DNA of 64,000 nucleotides from an uncultured bacterium (GCA_902797965.1 CADBUY010000004.1:1-64000), one strand, 5' to 3'. Counted from the stretch's first letter, positions 45,425 through 54,790 are shown. The notes: a model not told the origin generated them from the letters alone. Numbers and translations: made by a program.

Positions 45425-48400
45425 ATGAATAAAACTTTAAATAAAAATATAATAATATTTTTGGGAATATGTATATTGTGGTTATTAGGACTTCCGCTTC
45501 TGTTTTCGCGAGTAGTTCCGATTATTTGTGAAAATATTACATATAACTACAAATTTAATATAAATGTAGAAAACCCCAGATTATATTTGAATATAATTCC
45601 AACAGCAATTATAAAAGCTGACAGGATATCCGTATCATTAAAAGATGAAAATGACAACATAGATATCAGTGATTTTAAGCTAAAAATCAGATTGCTTCCG
45701 CTTTTATCAGGAAAAGTACATATTGATGCCATAGAAGCTTCTGATGTTCAGGCAAATGCTATTATTGAAAAGAATGAATATCTGGATAAAGATTTTGTAA
45801 CAAGACTTCTAAATACAAAAACTGCCTGTGATAAACTCAAGTTTGATAAGTTAAATATTAAAATTAAAGAATCAAGTGTAAGTAAACCTGTTATTTATGA
45901 GGGCAGCAATATTCTTTATGTAAAGAATGGCAGATACCTAAAGCTTAACATGCAAGGTAATGTTAAGCTTGAAGATAAACTTTCCGTTATTAATGTTAAT
46001 TTATATTTGCCTAAAAACAACAGTGTGAAAGATAGTGATATTGATATTGTATTATCAAATTTTGATATTGCACCACTAGGCGATTATTTAAAAAATTATT
46101 TGCCTAATGATACAGAGGCAGTTAGAGGCATAATAGATTTGGATGCAACCAAAGAACATTTGAATGTAGTTATTAAAAATGGTGCATATATTAGAAAAGA
46201 TGAGGCAAAATCGATAGTATTTCCTGAAGAATTAAAAATTAATTCAGGATTTAATCTGACAAGAAAAGACATTCTAATAGATAATGCTGAAATTAAGTCT
46301 AAAAATCTTGATGCTGTAGTTAATGGTGTTGTTTCAAATTATTTAGGAAAATTAAAACCGGAAGTAAATATAGAGGTAAGGATAAATCATTCTAAGATAG
46401 AGGAATTTATAAACATGCTGCCTCCGTTCGAAACAGAAGACATAGATACTTATAAACTCAAAAAGTACAAATTTTACGGTGATGTTTTGGGTAATATTTC
46501 CATAAAAGGTGATATTATTGAACCGTTAATAAACGGAAGTATATTTATTAATAACGGAATTTTGACAAAACCTATTCCAAATGCTCAGGGCGCAACAGTA
46601 AAGCTAGATTTTAAAGGTAAATATCTTGATTTTGATGTGCTTGTTCCTGCAGGTGCAGCACAAAAAGTAATGGTAAAGGGCGGGGTAGAGTTATATAACA
46701 TTAAATATTCCGATATGCGTGTTTGGAGTACGCCGCATGTAGACTTGGCAACTGCGGAAGAAAAAGTTGTTCCGATTCACGAAATATTAAACTTTGTGAT
46801 TGGACCTGTTCCTATTATGGATATAAAAGGTGACGGAAATATTGATATAACTATAAAGGGTAACAGAAAAAATCCTCATGTCTGGGGTAGTCTGAATTTT
46901 TATAATACGCATACTTATTTTAAAGAGATTCCTGACATGGTATTGGACAAAGCTGTAGCTGTACTTAAATTTGATGATGAAAATGCAGAATTCAATCTCA
47001 AAAAAGGCGTTGTAGATGGAACGAATATTAATATTGACGGAACTTGTAATTTGTCAGGCAAATTTGATTTTGATGTAAAAACAGAAAAACAGAAACTGGC
47101 TTATCTTTATAAATCAATTAAAACGTCAACAATGATTGACGAAGTAAAAGATATTATACCTGAGATAGAGGATATTCAAGGTCTTTCAAATTTAAAACTA
47201 AAAGTTTACGGAAATATAAAAGATATTGAAGATATCAAATTTAACAAAAACTTTTTTGTAAAAGGTGTTATTGAACTCCTTGACAACTCAATGAAATCTC
47301 AAGGGGTAAAAATCCATAATACAAAAGGTACAATTAATTTTGAAAATACTAGTGCTGATTTTGATGTAACATCTGCAATAGGCCAATCACCTTTAGTTGC
47401 AAAAGGCAGCATCAAAGATAATCATGCTGATGCGGATGTATATATACCAAAATTAAATCTGCATGATATAGTAGAGTCTTCTGATAAATTTCAACAAGAG
47501 AACAGTAATATAATCGTTGAAGTAGCTGCAAAATACTGTGGTCGCATAGATAATATTGAATATGACAAAATTGATTTTGAAGCGAAAATATTAGATGTAA
47601 CAAAAAATAACAAGTTAAAATTATCAAACGGAATAATCTCTCTTAAAAACAGTAAATTAATTCTAAAGGATATTAATGGAAATTTTGTAGATACAAAAAG
47701 CTCATTTAGAATAAATTTACAAGCGGATAATGTTACTTCAAAACCACTTTTGAACGGAAAAATATTGCTTAAAGACTTTGAATTAAGATTGCTGAATACA
47801 TTCAGCGATTATATGTTAATTCCAAAAGATATTAGAGATGTGATGAAAACGGTTCGTTTTGAAAAAGGGAAAGTTAATATTAGCGCAAATATATTCAGAA
47901 ATAACATAACCGCATCAACTGATATAGGAGGTATAGCATTTACATACACTCCACTATCACTTCCAATACAAGTAGTAAATGGCAGTGTATATATAAAACG
48001 TAATTACCTAGGTTTAAATAAAATTAATATGATGGCAGATGATTTGCCAATATTACTTGATGGCGGTGTTCATAATATATTTACAAAACAGGATTTTGAT
48101 ATATATATGAATACAAAACCAAAACAGGGATTTGTTGATAAATACTATAATACCTACAAGCTTTATCCGATAAAAATTAAAGGTGATATTGTTTCTTGGG
48201 CAAGATTAAAGGGTACTAAAGATGATTTTAATATTGAGATGGAAGCAGATATGGCAAAAGATTCAAGTTTTTACTATAAAGGAGCCATAATCAGCGATGT
48301 AGAAAATGCAATAGTTCTTAATTTGGATATGAATATTATTAAACAAAATATTCTGAAAATAAAAGAATTTTCTTATGATAAACTGATTTCTTCTCAGGGA

Positions 48401-49774
48401 AAGCGTCAGACAAGATTGAATATGCTAAAACTTAACGGTGGTGTTGATGTTTTAAATAATAATGATTTTGTATTCCACGATTTAAAAGTAAAAACAAGCC
48501 ACCCGACAGATGCCAGAATATTTAACCTGATGTTTGGAAAACCAAATATTAAACAGGGGCAATTTACTTCAAATTTAAAGCTAAACGGAAGACTCTCAAA
48601 TCCAAATATATTAGGCAATTTTAGTATTGTAGAAGCTAATATTCCGTTTTTGGATACTACTCTTAAAAAGATTTCAATTATTTTTAAAGATAAAACGATT
48701 GAGATATCTTCATTTGGTGAGATTTTAGGTAATGATGTTAATTTCAAAGGCACTTTAAAAAATAAATTAACAACGCCGTATTATGTAGTTAATGCAGATT
48801 TATATACAAAAGTTTTGGATTTAGATTATATTACAAACAAATTAAAATCCGTACAGGTAAACGAAACCAATACGTTTGATTCACTTGATATTCTCGATTT
48901 GGAAAATCTTATAATCAAAAATATGAAACTTACAGCAGACGAGGTAATAATGAGAAACCTTTCTGCAAAAGATGTTGTTGCGAATGTTTCTATTAATGAA
49001 AAACAAGATTTTAAAATTAACAATTTTAAATTTGATGCAGTAAAAGGAAGTGTTAGCGGTAATTTTAGTTATAATCTCAAGAATAGCGCTATGGGGTTAA
49101 ATTTAAAGGCAGATAAAATTAATGCAAATGATTTGTCTGTAGCTTTGTTTAATCTTAAAAATCAAATATATGGTGATTTAACAGGAGATACTAGAATTTC
49201 TTGTAATGGTACGGATTTTGAAAGTTGCATGAAAACACTTAACGGAACAATACAGTTTAATGTAAAATCAGGAAGAATGCCAAAATTGGGCTCATTGGAA
49301 TATTTACTAAAAGCAGGGAATCTGGTTAAGGGCGGAATTACAGGTTTGTCTGTGAATAGTGTAATAGATATTTTAACACCGCTAAAAACAGGTGAGTTTT
49401 CTGATATATATGGTACGATGACGATTAAAAAAGGCGTAGCTGATGATATAGAGATTGGTACTAAAGGGAAAGATTTAAGCCTGTTTATTTCAGGAATTTA
49501 TAATTTTTCTACCTCAGATGCCGAGATGGAAGTATTAGGTATATTATCCAAGAAAATATCAACAATGCTAGGACCGATTGGGAATGTATCTTTGAATACA
49601 TTGTTTAATGTCGTTCCAGGGATTGATTTAGCTAAAGACTCAAAGATTTTAGACAGAATTAACAAGATACCAGGAATTGAACTTAATGAAAAGTCATTCC
49701 GTAAGTTTATTGCAGAGATTAAGGGCGATATTAATGGTGATAACTACGTTACCAGTTTCAAATGGATAAACTAG
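45425..49774 (+). CDS. AsmA/TamB-like envelope protein
   Basis: A 1449-residue protein with one N-terminal membrane segment (about 8-28) and a very long beta-rich periplasmic part built of repeated strand-turn units, like AsmA, YhdP and TamB. These proteins bridge inner and outer membranes and move phospholipid. The C-terminal portion (TMTIKKGVADDIEIGTK... SKKISTMLGPIGN) fits the AsmA-like C-terminal region. This supports a two-membrane envelope. No ribosome-binding site is obvious before the ATG at 45425. It is the last gene of the rightward run from the giant coiled-coil gene. Confidence 0.85.
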   Translation: MNKTLNKNIIIFLGICILWLLGLPLLFSRVVPIICENITYNYKFNINVENPRLYLNIIPTAIIKADRISVSLKDENDNIDISDFKLKIRLLPLLSGKVHIDAIEASDVQANAIIEKNEYLDKDFVTRLLNTKTACDKLKFDKLNIKIKESSVSKPVIYEGSNILYVKNGRYLKLNMQGNVKLEDKLSVINVNLYLPKNNSVKDSDIDIVLSNFDIAPLGDYLKNYLPNDTEAVRGIIDLDATKEHLNVVIKNGAYIRKDEAKSIVFPEELKINSGFNLTRKDILIDNAEIKSKNLDAVVNGVVSNYLGKLKPEVNIEVRINHSKIEEFINMLPPFETEDIDTYKLKKYKFYGDVLGNISIKGDIIEPLINGSIFINNGILTKPIPNAQGATVKLDFKGKYLDFDVLVPAGAAQKVMVKGGVELYNIKYSDMRVWSTPHVDLATAEEKVVPIHEILNFVIGPVPIMDIKGDGNIDITIKGNRKNPHVWGSLNFYNTHTYFKEIPDMVLDKAVAVLKFDDENAEFNLKKGVVDGTNINIDGTCNLSGKFDFDVKTEKQKLAYLYKSIKTSTMIDEVKDIIPEIEDIQGLSNLKLKVYGNIKDIEDIKFNKNFFVKGVIELLDNSMKSQGVKIHNTKGTINFENTSADFDVTSAIGQSPLVAKGSIKDNHADADVYIPKLNLHDIVESSDKFQQENSNIIVEVAAKYCGRIDNIEYDKIDFEAKILDVTKNNKLKLSNGIISLKNSKLILKDINGNFVDTKSSFRINLQADNVTSKPLLNGKILLKDFELRLLNTFSDYMLIPKDIRDVMKTVRFEKGKVNISANIFRNNITASTDIGGIAFTYTPLSLPIQVVNGSVYIKRNYLGLNKINMMADDLPILLDGGVHNIFTKQDFDIYMNTKPKQGFVDKYYNTYKLYPIKIKGDIVSWARLKGTKDDFNIEMEADMAKDSSFYYKGAIISDVENAIVLNLDMNIIKQNILKIKEFSYDKLISSQGKRQTRLNMLKLNGGVDVLNNNDFVFHDLKVKTSHPTDARIFNLMFGKPNIKQGQFTSNLKLNGRLSNPNILGNFSIVEANIPFLDTTLKKISIIFKDKTIEISSFGEILGNDVNFKGTLKNKLTTPYYVVNADLYTKVLDLDYITNKLKSVQVNETNTFDSLDILDLENLIIKNMKLTADEVIMRNLSAKDVVANVSINEKQDFKINNFKFDAVKGSVSGNFSYNLKNSAMGLNLKADKINANDLSVALFNLKNQIYGDLTGDTRISCNGTDFESCMKTLNGTIQFNVKSGRMPKLGSLEYLLKAGNLVKGGITGLSVNSVIDILTPLKTGEFSDIYGTMTIKKGVADDIEIGTKGKDLSLFISGIYNFSTSDAEMEVLGILSKKISTMLGPIGNVSLNTLFNVVPGIDLAKDSKILDRINKIPGIELNEKSFRKFIAEIKGDINGDNYVTSFKWIN

Positions 49775-49787
49775 TGGTAATTTATTA

Positions 49788-49909
49788 CCTCACCCCAGCC
49801 CTCTCCTCAAATAGGAGAGGGAGTAAATCCTGTCATTGTGAGGCTCGTTCAATACTCTCCATGATAAATTGAGATAACAAAACCCCTCGCCCTATAAAGG
49901 GGAGAGGGT
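49788..49909. repeat. Two CCCTC-type palindromes
   Basis: The first has stem CCCTCTCCT/AGGAGAGGG at 49799-49821, preceded by a CCTCACCC lead from 49788. The second is at 49882-49909, with CCCCTCGCCC facing GGGGAGAGGG. They belong to the same family as the elements at 4.4, 16.05, 53.2 and 54.5 kb. No gene lies in 49775-50153; the whole interval is repeat. Confidence 0.75.
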
Positions 49910-49936
49910 GCAAATACTGTCATTGTGAGGCTCGTT
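49830..49936 (+). repeat. 20-bp direct repeat with GAGGCTC core
   Basis: The identical 20 bases (starting CTGTCATTGTG and ending GCTCGTT) occur at 49830-49849 and 49917-49936, 87 bases apart. The second is followed by AGAGCC, forming a GGCTC-GTTA-GAGCC hairpin like the second hairpin of the ilvD insertion. Confidence 0.8.
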
Positions 49937-49957
49937 AGAGCCGTAACAATCCAGCGG

Positions 49958-50140
49958 ATTATATTTATTTATACTTTGTCAGTTTTGATAAAATTGATGA
50001 TTTGTTTTCTGATTTCTCTAAGAATGTCGGCATAGTAATGCCGACCTATCGTGTGAAAACAGCAAAAAATATAGGTCGGCTTTACCAAGCCGACCTATAA
50101 ACTTTAGTTTTAGTTATTGTCAGGCTGTGCCTGACCTACA
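49958..50140. repeat. Left composite palindrome cluster (inverted-repeat arm)
   Basis: Positions 49958-50105 are a nearly exact reverse complement of 52671-52821. The arm contains two nested palindromes with TCGGC/GCCGA cores (about 50027-50049 and 50072-50098). Adjacent at 50107-50140 lies a third palindrome, TGTCAGGC-TG-TGCCTGACC, also present beyond the right arm but in a different position. The cluster ends 13 bases before the stop codon of the 760-residue gene. Confidence 0.85.
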
Positions 50141-50153
50141 GACTACATGCTAA

Positions 50154-52436
50154 TTATTTTAAAATCTCACGGCCAATAAGCACTTCCATCTCATACATGA
50201 CTTCTAACAACACAGAACCACAGTTGTATAAATCATTTCCGTGATAAGTGTCAAAATTATCAGAATCTTGGCCTTCTTTATTTTCACCATATCCGTATAA
50301 TGATGTTCCTGCAGGTTTTGTATGATCAGTTAATGCCGATATCTTCCTGAACGCTGTTTCTTCTGCTGCTTTGAATAGTGACAAGATTTTTGCCGGTTCA
50401 AGACATTTAGAATATCTGCCTATATAATGTTGCAACATTGTATCAAGACCTTTATTAACTGCATTATCGTCCCATGTATTTCCGGTTGTTATGTGTAAAA
50501 TTTGTCCTGATACACCTGCATAAGAGAAATCATAAGCAGATGTTTTATTAATTGCAATTGCATCATCATCACCCTGAGTTGTGTCATCCATATAATAATC
50601 ATCCATGCCTCTGCTTACATCAGAATTTCTGCTATCGCTACCACTATAATTTGTACCTGCTGGTGTTCTACCTGCAACGATACTCATTGTGTGATAATTT
50701 TTGATGTAGTTCATTGTATTATCTGATGTATCAGATGCCAGTTTCTGGAGTAATTTTGAATAATTATCAATTAAAGCATTTACAACTTGCTTAACATCCT
50801 GCTCATTATATTGACTATATAGTACTGACTCATCAGATACAGTCATGAATAATGCAGCTTGGAACAGATTTCTCATCTCAGTTGCATCGAAATTCAGTGA
50901 TTTTAGTTCTTCTGCATAAGTTGTTTCAAGTTTTTGCTGTATGTTATTAAATCCTTCATTCAACTTAGAATTTTCAGCTTTACTGAAAGCCCCACGTCTT
51001 ATACCATCTTGAGAACCGTCATAATTTACAAACTTAATTATTCCATCATTATTCATATAGAATGTCATTCTATAGTTTCCTGTTAATATATCTTTGCACT
51101 GCTCCTTGATTTCAGAAGATTTATCGGTAATTACAACAGGATCCTTTATAGTCGCCAATTTCGCGTCAAGTGCAGTTCTCTTAGTGTTAATTGTAGCTTT
51201 ATCCATTGAAAGAATTGCAGTGTTGTAATCATTGCCAAATTGTTCGTGCACAGCTGCAATCTTTTCAGAGTTACCTCCGGCAACAATACCATCCAAATAG
51301 CTAATTGTATCATTTCTTAATTGTAATAACTCTGCATCACTCTTTATTATGCTCATTTTATTTGTAGCAAACTCGGTAGCATAAGTATCTATTTTCCCTT
51401 TGATTGTATTAAAATCCTTATCAGATGCTATTTTTTCATTTATGAAATTTTCTATTGCAGTTTTAATAGCATCTTTATATTGAGGATTATTTAAATCAGA
51501 TTCTCCTATTTTTTCATTTATTTTATCCGTTAAATCTTTAGTCAAAACTTTTACTTGCAAATCATTTAAAGCACCATTTGCTCTATATCCAAAGTGTGCT
51601 AATCTATCTTTTGCAGTAGCGTAATTAGCTACTTGTCCATTTACATTTCTGAATGTTGTTTTGCTTCCATCAATGGTGCTGTCACCAACAAGACCAGCTG
51701 TTGATAAATAATCATTTACTAATGTGTCAATTGCAGTCTTTACCTCAGTAAAATCTACGCTTGTGTTATTTTTTATTGTAGTTATATATGATTCAATAAT
51801 TCTATCTAATTTTTCATCTTTAGAAGCGTTATATCCATATTCTTCAATATCGGCATTCTCAATTGCTTGGAGCTTATAATAATCAGCAGCTGTAATTCTG
51901 TAGGAATCTGCTTTAACTGTATCTAAATAAGCCTTAACATCTGTATTAAACGCTGTTTGATTATTTTCATCATATTGTGCTGATGCAAAATGAGCTTTTG
52001 CTTTATTAAGTAAACTTGCTTGCATTGAATCTAAAAATTGTTCTTCATATTTAGCATCTAATTTTAAATCATTAAAAGAAATTTTGCTTTTATCATAAAC
52101 ATATTCTCTAATAACTTTAGTTATTTGAAGATTTTTTTCCATATTAGCAATTTCATTGTTATCTAAGTGGCCTGAATTGCTGTAGCCGTTTATCATTTTG
52201 CCTCTTACGTTTGTATCAATGGATTTCCAAAAATTAGTTATGATATCATTGGTATCATATTTATTTTCCCCATTCCACCCATCAACATTTTTAAGTAGAA
52301 AACCATAAAGTTCACTACTATTAATGACACCGTCTTTTTTCCCTGAATCAGCATCCTCTTTCCATTTGTCTCCATAATCGGAAAGAAATTGATAAACTCT
52401 TGCTATGCCTTCGTCTCTGCCTAATTTTTCGCTCAT
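50154..52436 (-). CDS. 760-residue Asp/Asn/Thr-rich hypothetical protein
   Basis: I do not recognise this protein. It is 760 residues, soluble, mostly helical, rich in Asp, Asn, Thr and Ser, with no signal peptide, transmembrane segment or nucleotide-binding motif. Two EF-hand-like loops occur near the N-terminus (DADSGKKDGVINSSEL near 27-42 and NGYSNSGHLDNNEI near 83-97), suggesting possible calcium binding. The C-terminal third has a Gly/Ser/Asp/Tyr-rich low-complexity stretch (about 610-660). AAGGAG precedes the ATG at good distance. It is the only gene between two inverted composite repeats about 2.7 kb apart. A cargo of, or insertion next to, those repeats is possible but not shown. Confidence 0.72.
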   Translation of the reverse strand: MSEKLGRDEGIARVYQFLSDYGDKWKEDADSGKKDGVINSSELYGFLLKNVDGWNGENKYDTNDIITNFWKSIDTNVRGKMINGYSNSGHLDNNEIANMEKNLQITKVIREYVYDKSKISFNDLKLDAKYEEQFLDSMQASLLNKAKAHFASAQYDENNQTAFNTDVKAYLDTVKADSYRITAADYYKLQAIENADIEEYGYNASKDEKLDRIIESYITTIKNNTSVDFTEVKTAIDTLVNDYLSTAGLVGDSTIDGSKTTFRNVNGQVANYATAKDRLAHFGYRANGALNDLQVKVLTKDLTDKINEKIGESDLNNPQYKDAIKTAIENFINEKIASDKDFNTIKGKIDTYATEFATNKMSIIKSDAELLQLRNDTISYLDGIVAGGNSEKIAAVHEQFGNDYNTAILSMDKATINTKRTALDAKLATIKDPVVITDKSSEIKEQCKDILTGNYRMTFYMNNDGIIKFVNYDGSQDGIRRGAFSKAENSKLNEGFNNIQQKLETTYAEELKSLNFDATEMRNLFQAALFMTVSDESVLYSQYNEQDVKQVVNALIDNYSKLLQKLASDTSDNTMNYIKNYHTMSIVAGRTPAGTNYSGSDSRNSDVSRGMDDYYMDDTTQGDDDAIAINKTSAYDFSYAGVSGQILHITTGNTWDDNAVNKGLDTMLQHYIGRYSKCLEPAKILSLFKAAEETAFRKISALTDHTKPAGTSLYGYGENKEGQDSDNFDTYHGNDLYNCGSVLLEVMYEMEVLIGREILK

Positions 52437-52670
52437 TTTATGCTCCTTAGTTTTCCCTTTTTCATGTAACTCTTTATAGATTGTGTTACATGTTTTAGTG
52501 CCTTTATTATTTATATCGGCATATTTTTTCTAAACTTTAGAAAAATATAAACAAAAATAAAAAATTGTTACAAAAGTTTACATTTTCTTGCCACCACATG
52601 CCCCATATGCAAGAAACAATCGCAACTTTAAAAATATACAAATATGATAATCCCAACATTTTGACTATTG

Positions 52671-52890
52671 AAGTTTGTAGGTCGGCTTGGTAAAGCCGAC
52701 CTATATTTTGCAATTTTCACACTATAGGTCGGCATTACTATGCCGACATTCTTAGAGAAATCAGCTTATTAAAAAACAAATCATCAATTTTATCAAAACT
52801 GACAAAGTATAAATAAATATAAGTAGGTCAGGCATTGCCTGACAATAACTAAAATTAAAGTTTTGTAGGGTGCAAATTTGCACCCTATTT
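52671..52890. repeat. Right composite palindrome cluster (inverted-repeat arm)
   Basis: Positions 52671-52821 mirror 49958-50105. Palindromes in order are 52678-52703 (TAGGTCGGC core), 52723-52746 (TCGGCAT core), 52827-52843 (GTCAGGC core) and 52866-52887, a perfect 22-bp palindrome. Several units begin with GTAGG or ATAGG, sometimes after AAGTTT(T). Otherwise, 52437-53011 holds an AT-rich promoter stretch and no gene on either strand that I can support. Confidence 0.85.
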
Positions 52891-52961
52891 TGTTTTGCTT
52901 AAACAAGCAGCTCTTGAAATATGCAAATACCCGTTAATGACTTATTTAAAATCAAATATAA

Positions 52962-52992
52962 CAAAAGAGCCTCTCTACAAGCGGCTCTTTTG
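52962..52992 (-). terminator. Terminator of the 56-residue zinc ribbon gene
   Basis: CAAAAGAGCC (52962-52971) pairs with GGCTCTTTTG (52983-52992) in a ten-pair stem; in the leftward direction it is followed by a T-rich tail. It lies 20 bases after the stop codon. Confidence 0.85.
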
Positions 52993-53011
52993 ACTTTAAA
53001 TTTTTGTTACT

Positions 53012-53182
53012 TTAACCTTGATTATTTTCTTCGTCAAGAATAGGATAAACATAGTGTTCACCACAATTTGGGCAAACTACTTCCTGTTGTTTTCCGTCTT
53101 CAAGTTTTGCAACTTCAAACAATGTTTTGCATCCGGATTGAGTACATCTTATTGCCCAGCTTGGTCTTATTAATTTTGCCAT
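53012..53182 (-). CDS. 56-residue zinc-ribbon protein
   Basis: A short gene encoding 56 residues starting MAKLIRPSWAIRCTQSGCK. It has CxxxxC (C13, C18) and CPNCG (C37, C40), consistent with a single zinc ribbon. AAGGAG lies eight bases before the ATG and a strong terminator follows the stop, so it is a real independent unit. The role is unknown; a small RNA- or protein-binding ribbon is likely. Confidence 0.82.
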   Translation of the reverse strand: MAKLIRPSWAIRCTQSGCKTLFEVAKLEDGKQQEVVCPNCGEHYVYPILDEENNQG

Positions 53183-53215
53183 ATTATTTTCTCCTTATTT
53201 CGAGGGTATTATATT

Positions 53216-53251
53216 ACCCCCTCACCCTAACCCTCTCCCGTTGGGCGAGGG
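53216..53251. repeat. CCCTC-type palindromic repeat
   Basis: CCCTCACCCTAA lead, then CCCTCTCCC (53231-53239) facing GGGCGAGGG (53243-53251) with a single mismatch. Same family as the elements at 49.8 and 16.05 kb. Confidence 0.75.
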
Positions 53252-53258
53252 AAATGTT

Positions 53259-53606
53259 TTAGAATGGTTTCGTTTGACTTAATTTTGCTCTCAGTTCCCT
53301 AAATCTCAGGATATCTTCATTTGATTTTGAGTTTTCTCTGAATAATGCCTGTGAAGTAGGATGAACCATTAGAACATAGTCCATGTGTATTTCTAGAAAA
53401 TCATACCTTTTTGGCGGCTGATTAGAATTCTTCGGATAAATCTCAACATTTGTTACTGCTAAGAAACGGCGTTCTCTGTCATTCAAAAGGTCTGTAAGCT
53501 CTCTGTTTGTATCAGTATATTTTGATACATGAACAGTACCTTTTATATCATGGTCCGCTGTTAAAATTATTACTTCTATTGGTAGTGTATCACTGTTTTT
53601 TGACAT
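53259..53606 (-). CDS. Hypothetical protein, 115 residues
   Basis: A soluble alpha/beta protein that I do not recognise. The ATG at 53606 is chosen because GAGAGGGA precedes it at good distance; an upstream in-frame ATG would add 26 basic residues with no ribosome-binding site. The sequence begins MSKNSDTLPIEVIIL and has a conserved-looking DRERRFLAVTNVEIY segment near residue 45 and a charged C-terminal helix. It follows the prohibitin-like gene after its terminator. Confidence 0.7.
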   Translation of the reverse strand: MSKNSDTLPIEVIILTADHDIKGTVHVSKYTDTNRELTDLLNDRERRFLAVTNVEIYPKNSNQPPKRYDFLEIHMDYVLMVHPTSQALFRENSKSNEDILRFRELRAKLSQTKPF

Positions 53607-53669
53607 CAATTTCCCTCTCTTACTATATCTCAATTTTATAATAATTTTTAAGTTATGTCTAGTGTAAAT

Positions 53670-53700
53670 AAAAAAGCGTTTCACTAAGAAACGCTTTTTT
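53670..53700 (-). terminator. Terminator of the prohibitin-like gene
   Basis: AAAAAAGCGTTTC (53670-53682) pairs with GAAACGCTTTTTT (53688-53700), with a five-base loop, 24 bases after the stop codon of the leftward gene. Symmetrical A and T runs also allow the other direction. Confidence 0.9.
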
Positions 53701-53723
53701 GTTGATTTTATTAATAAACTAAT

Positions 53724-54512
53724 TTATTTTGCAGTTACGTTTATAAATGGAACAGAGTTTCCTAACATATATTGCGGCATTTTACCATCCCATTTTTGAA
53801 CAGCTTCATATTGAACAAGAGATTTGTTTTGAGCAAGAGCTTGTGCTCTGATTGCCATTGAACGAGCTTCTGCTTCTGCTGCAATAACCTTTTGTCTTGC
53901 TTCTTCCTGAACCTGAACAGTTTTGTTTTTAGCTTTAAGAGCTTCTTGCTCTGCTGTAACTTTGCTTTCAATTGCTCTTTCAAATACATCTGAATAGTTA
54001 ATTTCTGTCATTTGGAAATCAGTTACGTTTATATAATTGTCAGATAGAGAATTTTGTAATTTAAATAAAATATCACCGGTAGCTTTTTCTCTGTTTGCAA
54101 TTAAGTCTTGAGCGTTCCATTTACCAATGATATCTTTAATTGTACCTTCTACAACAGGAGTTAAAATTTTAGATTCATAATCCAAACCTACTTCCTGGAA
54201 AAGTTTGTTAACTTTTTCAGGTATTACATTGTAATTGATAACATAAGTAATTCTTGCTTGTTGGATATCTTTTGTGTAAACGGCGGTGGTTAATGTATTT
54301 CTTTGAGTCTTTACATCCATTGTTCTGAATTTTTGTATAAATGGGAATATTGTGTGTAATCCTTCTCCATAACTTTCCGGCTGAACATGACCTAAATTAA
54401 TTTTAATACCTCTTTCACCGGGACCGACCATCACAAACGGATTACACATTACAAGAAAACATACCAGTAATGCAAGGATAATCAGCGGCATACCGTAAAT
54501 TTTTTTGTCCAT
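53724..54512 (-). CDS. Prohibitin/SPFH-domain membrane protein
   Basis: A 262-residue SPFH/Band 7 protein (HflC/prohibitin type), likely forming membrane rings that organise proteases or lipid domains. One N-terminal membrane segment (about 7-26), then the SPFH domain (GPGERGIKINLGHVQ...), and a long coiled helix (ESKVTAEQEALKAKNKTVQVQEEARQ region) near 180-220. The ATG at 54512 is preferred over one at 54536 because AAAGGAAAGAG lies directly before it. No HflK partner or FtsH is adjacent. Confidence 0.9.
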   Translation of the reverse strand: MDKKIYGMPLIILALLVCFLVMCNPFVMVGPGERGIKINLGHVQPESYGEGLHTIFPFIQKFRTMDVKTQRNTLTTAVYTKDIQQARITYVINYNVIPEKVNKLFQEVGLDYESKILTPVVEGTIKDIIGKWNAQDLIANREKATGDILFKLQNSLSDNYINVTDFQMTEINYSDVFERAIESKVTAEQEALKAKNKTVQVQEEARQKVIAAEAEARSMAIRAQALAQNKSLVQYEAVQKWDGKMPQYMLGNSVPFINVTAK

Positions 54513-54531
54513 CTCTTTCCTTTCAATGTCA

Positions 54532-54567
54532 TTCACCCCTATCTTAGAGGAGAAGGCTTGGGTGAGG
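54532..54567. repeat. Degenerate CCCTC-type element
   Basis: On the minus strand the sequence reads CCTCACCCAAGCCTTCTCC, matching the lead of the 49.79-kb element with a few changes, and it ends beside AGGGGTGAA. A worn copy of the dispersed family. Confidence 0.5.
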
Positions 54568-54598
54568 TGTTAACCATCTCCTATTCTACCAGTTAAAA

Positions 54599-54790
54599 CT
54601 ATTTTAGTCCGATTAGTGCTACTGCCAAATATAATGCAGCAACCATTAAAACAAATGCTCCAAATATATAAAGAAGTTGCTTTCCGTATTTTTTATATAA
54701 GTTTTCATTTGTTATAGTGCTAATGGTGATAATACACAAATTAACAAAAAGTATAAATGCAAATAATAACATCAAAACTCTTACAACCAT
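54599..54790 (-). CDS. Small two-TM membrane protein
   Basis: A 63-residue protein with two hydrophobic helices (about 2-24 and 40-61) joined by a short polar loop (NENLYKKYGKQ). GAGAGG precedes the ATG. No family recognised. It may be co-transcribed with the prohibitin-like gene, about 85 bases downstream, but a CCCTC-type element lies between them. Confidence 0.72.
   Translation of the reverse strand: MVVRVLMLLFAFILFVNLCIITISTITNENLYKKYGKQLLYIFGAFVLMVAALYLAVALIGLK

Noticed and set aside
49788..49936. Repeat cluster as a CRISPR array
   Set aside because: The two identical 20-bp copies are separated by a palindrome of another type; there is no regular spacing and no cas gene.
49958..52821. 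A classical insertion sequence bounded by inverted repeats
   Set aside because: The enclosed gene has no transposase motif (no DDE or HUH pattern), and the arms are clusters of palindromes rather than simple terminal repeats.
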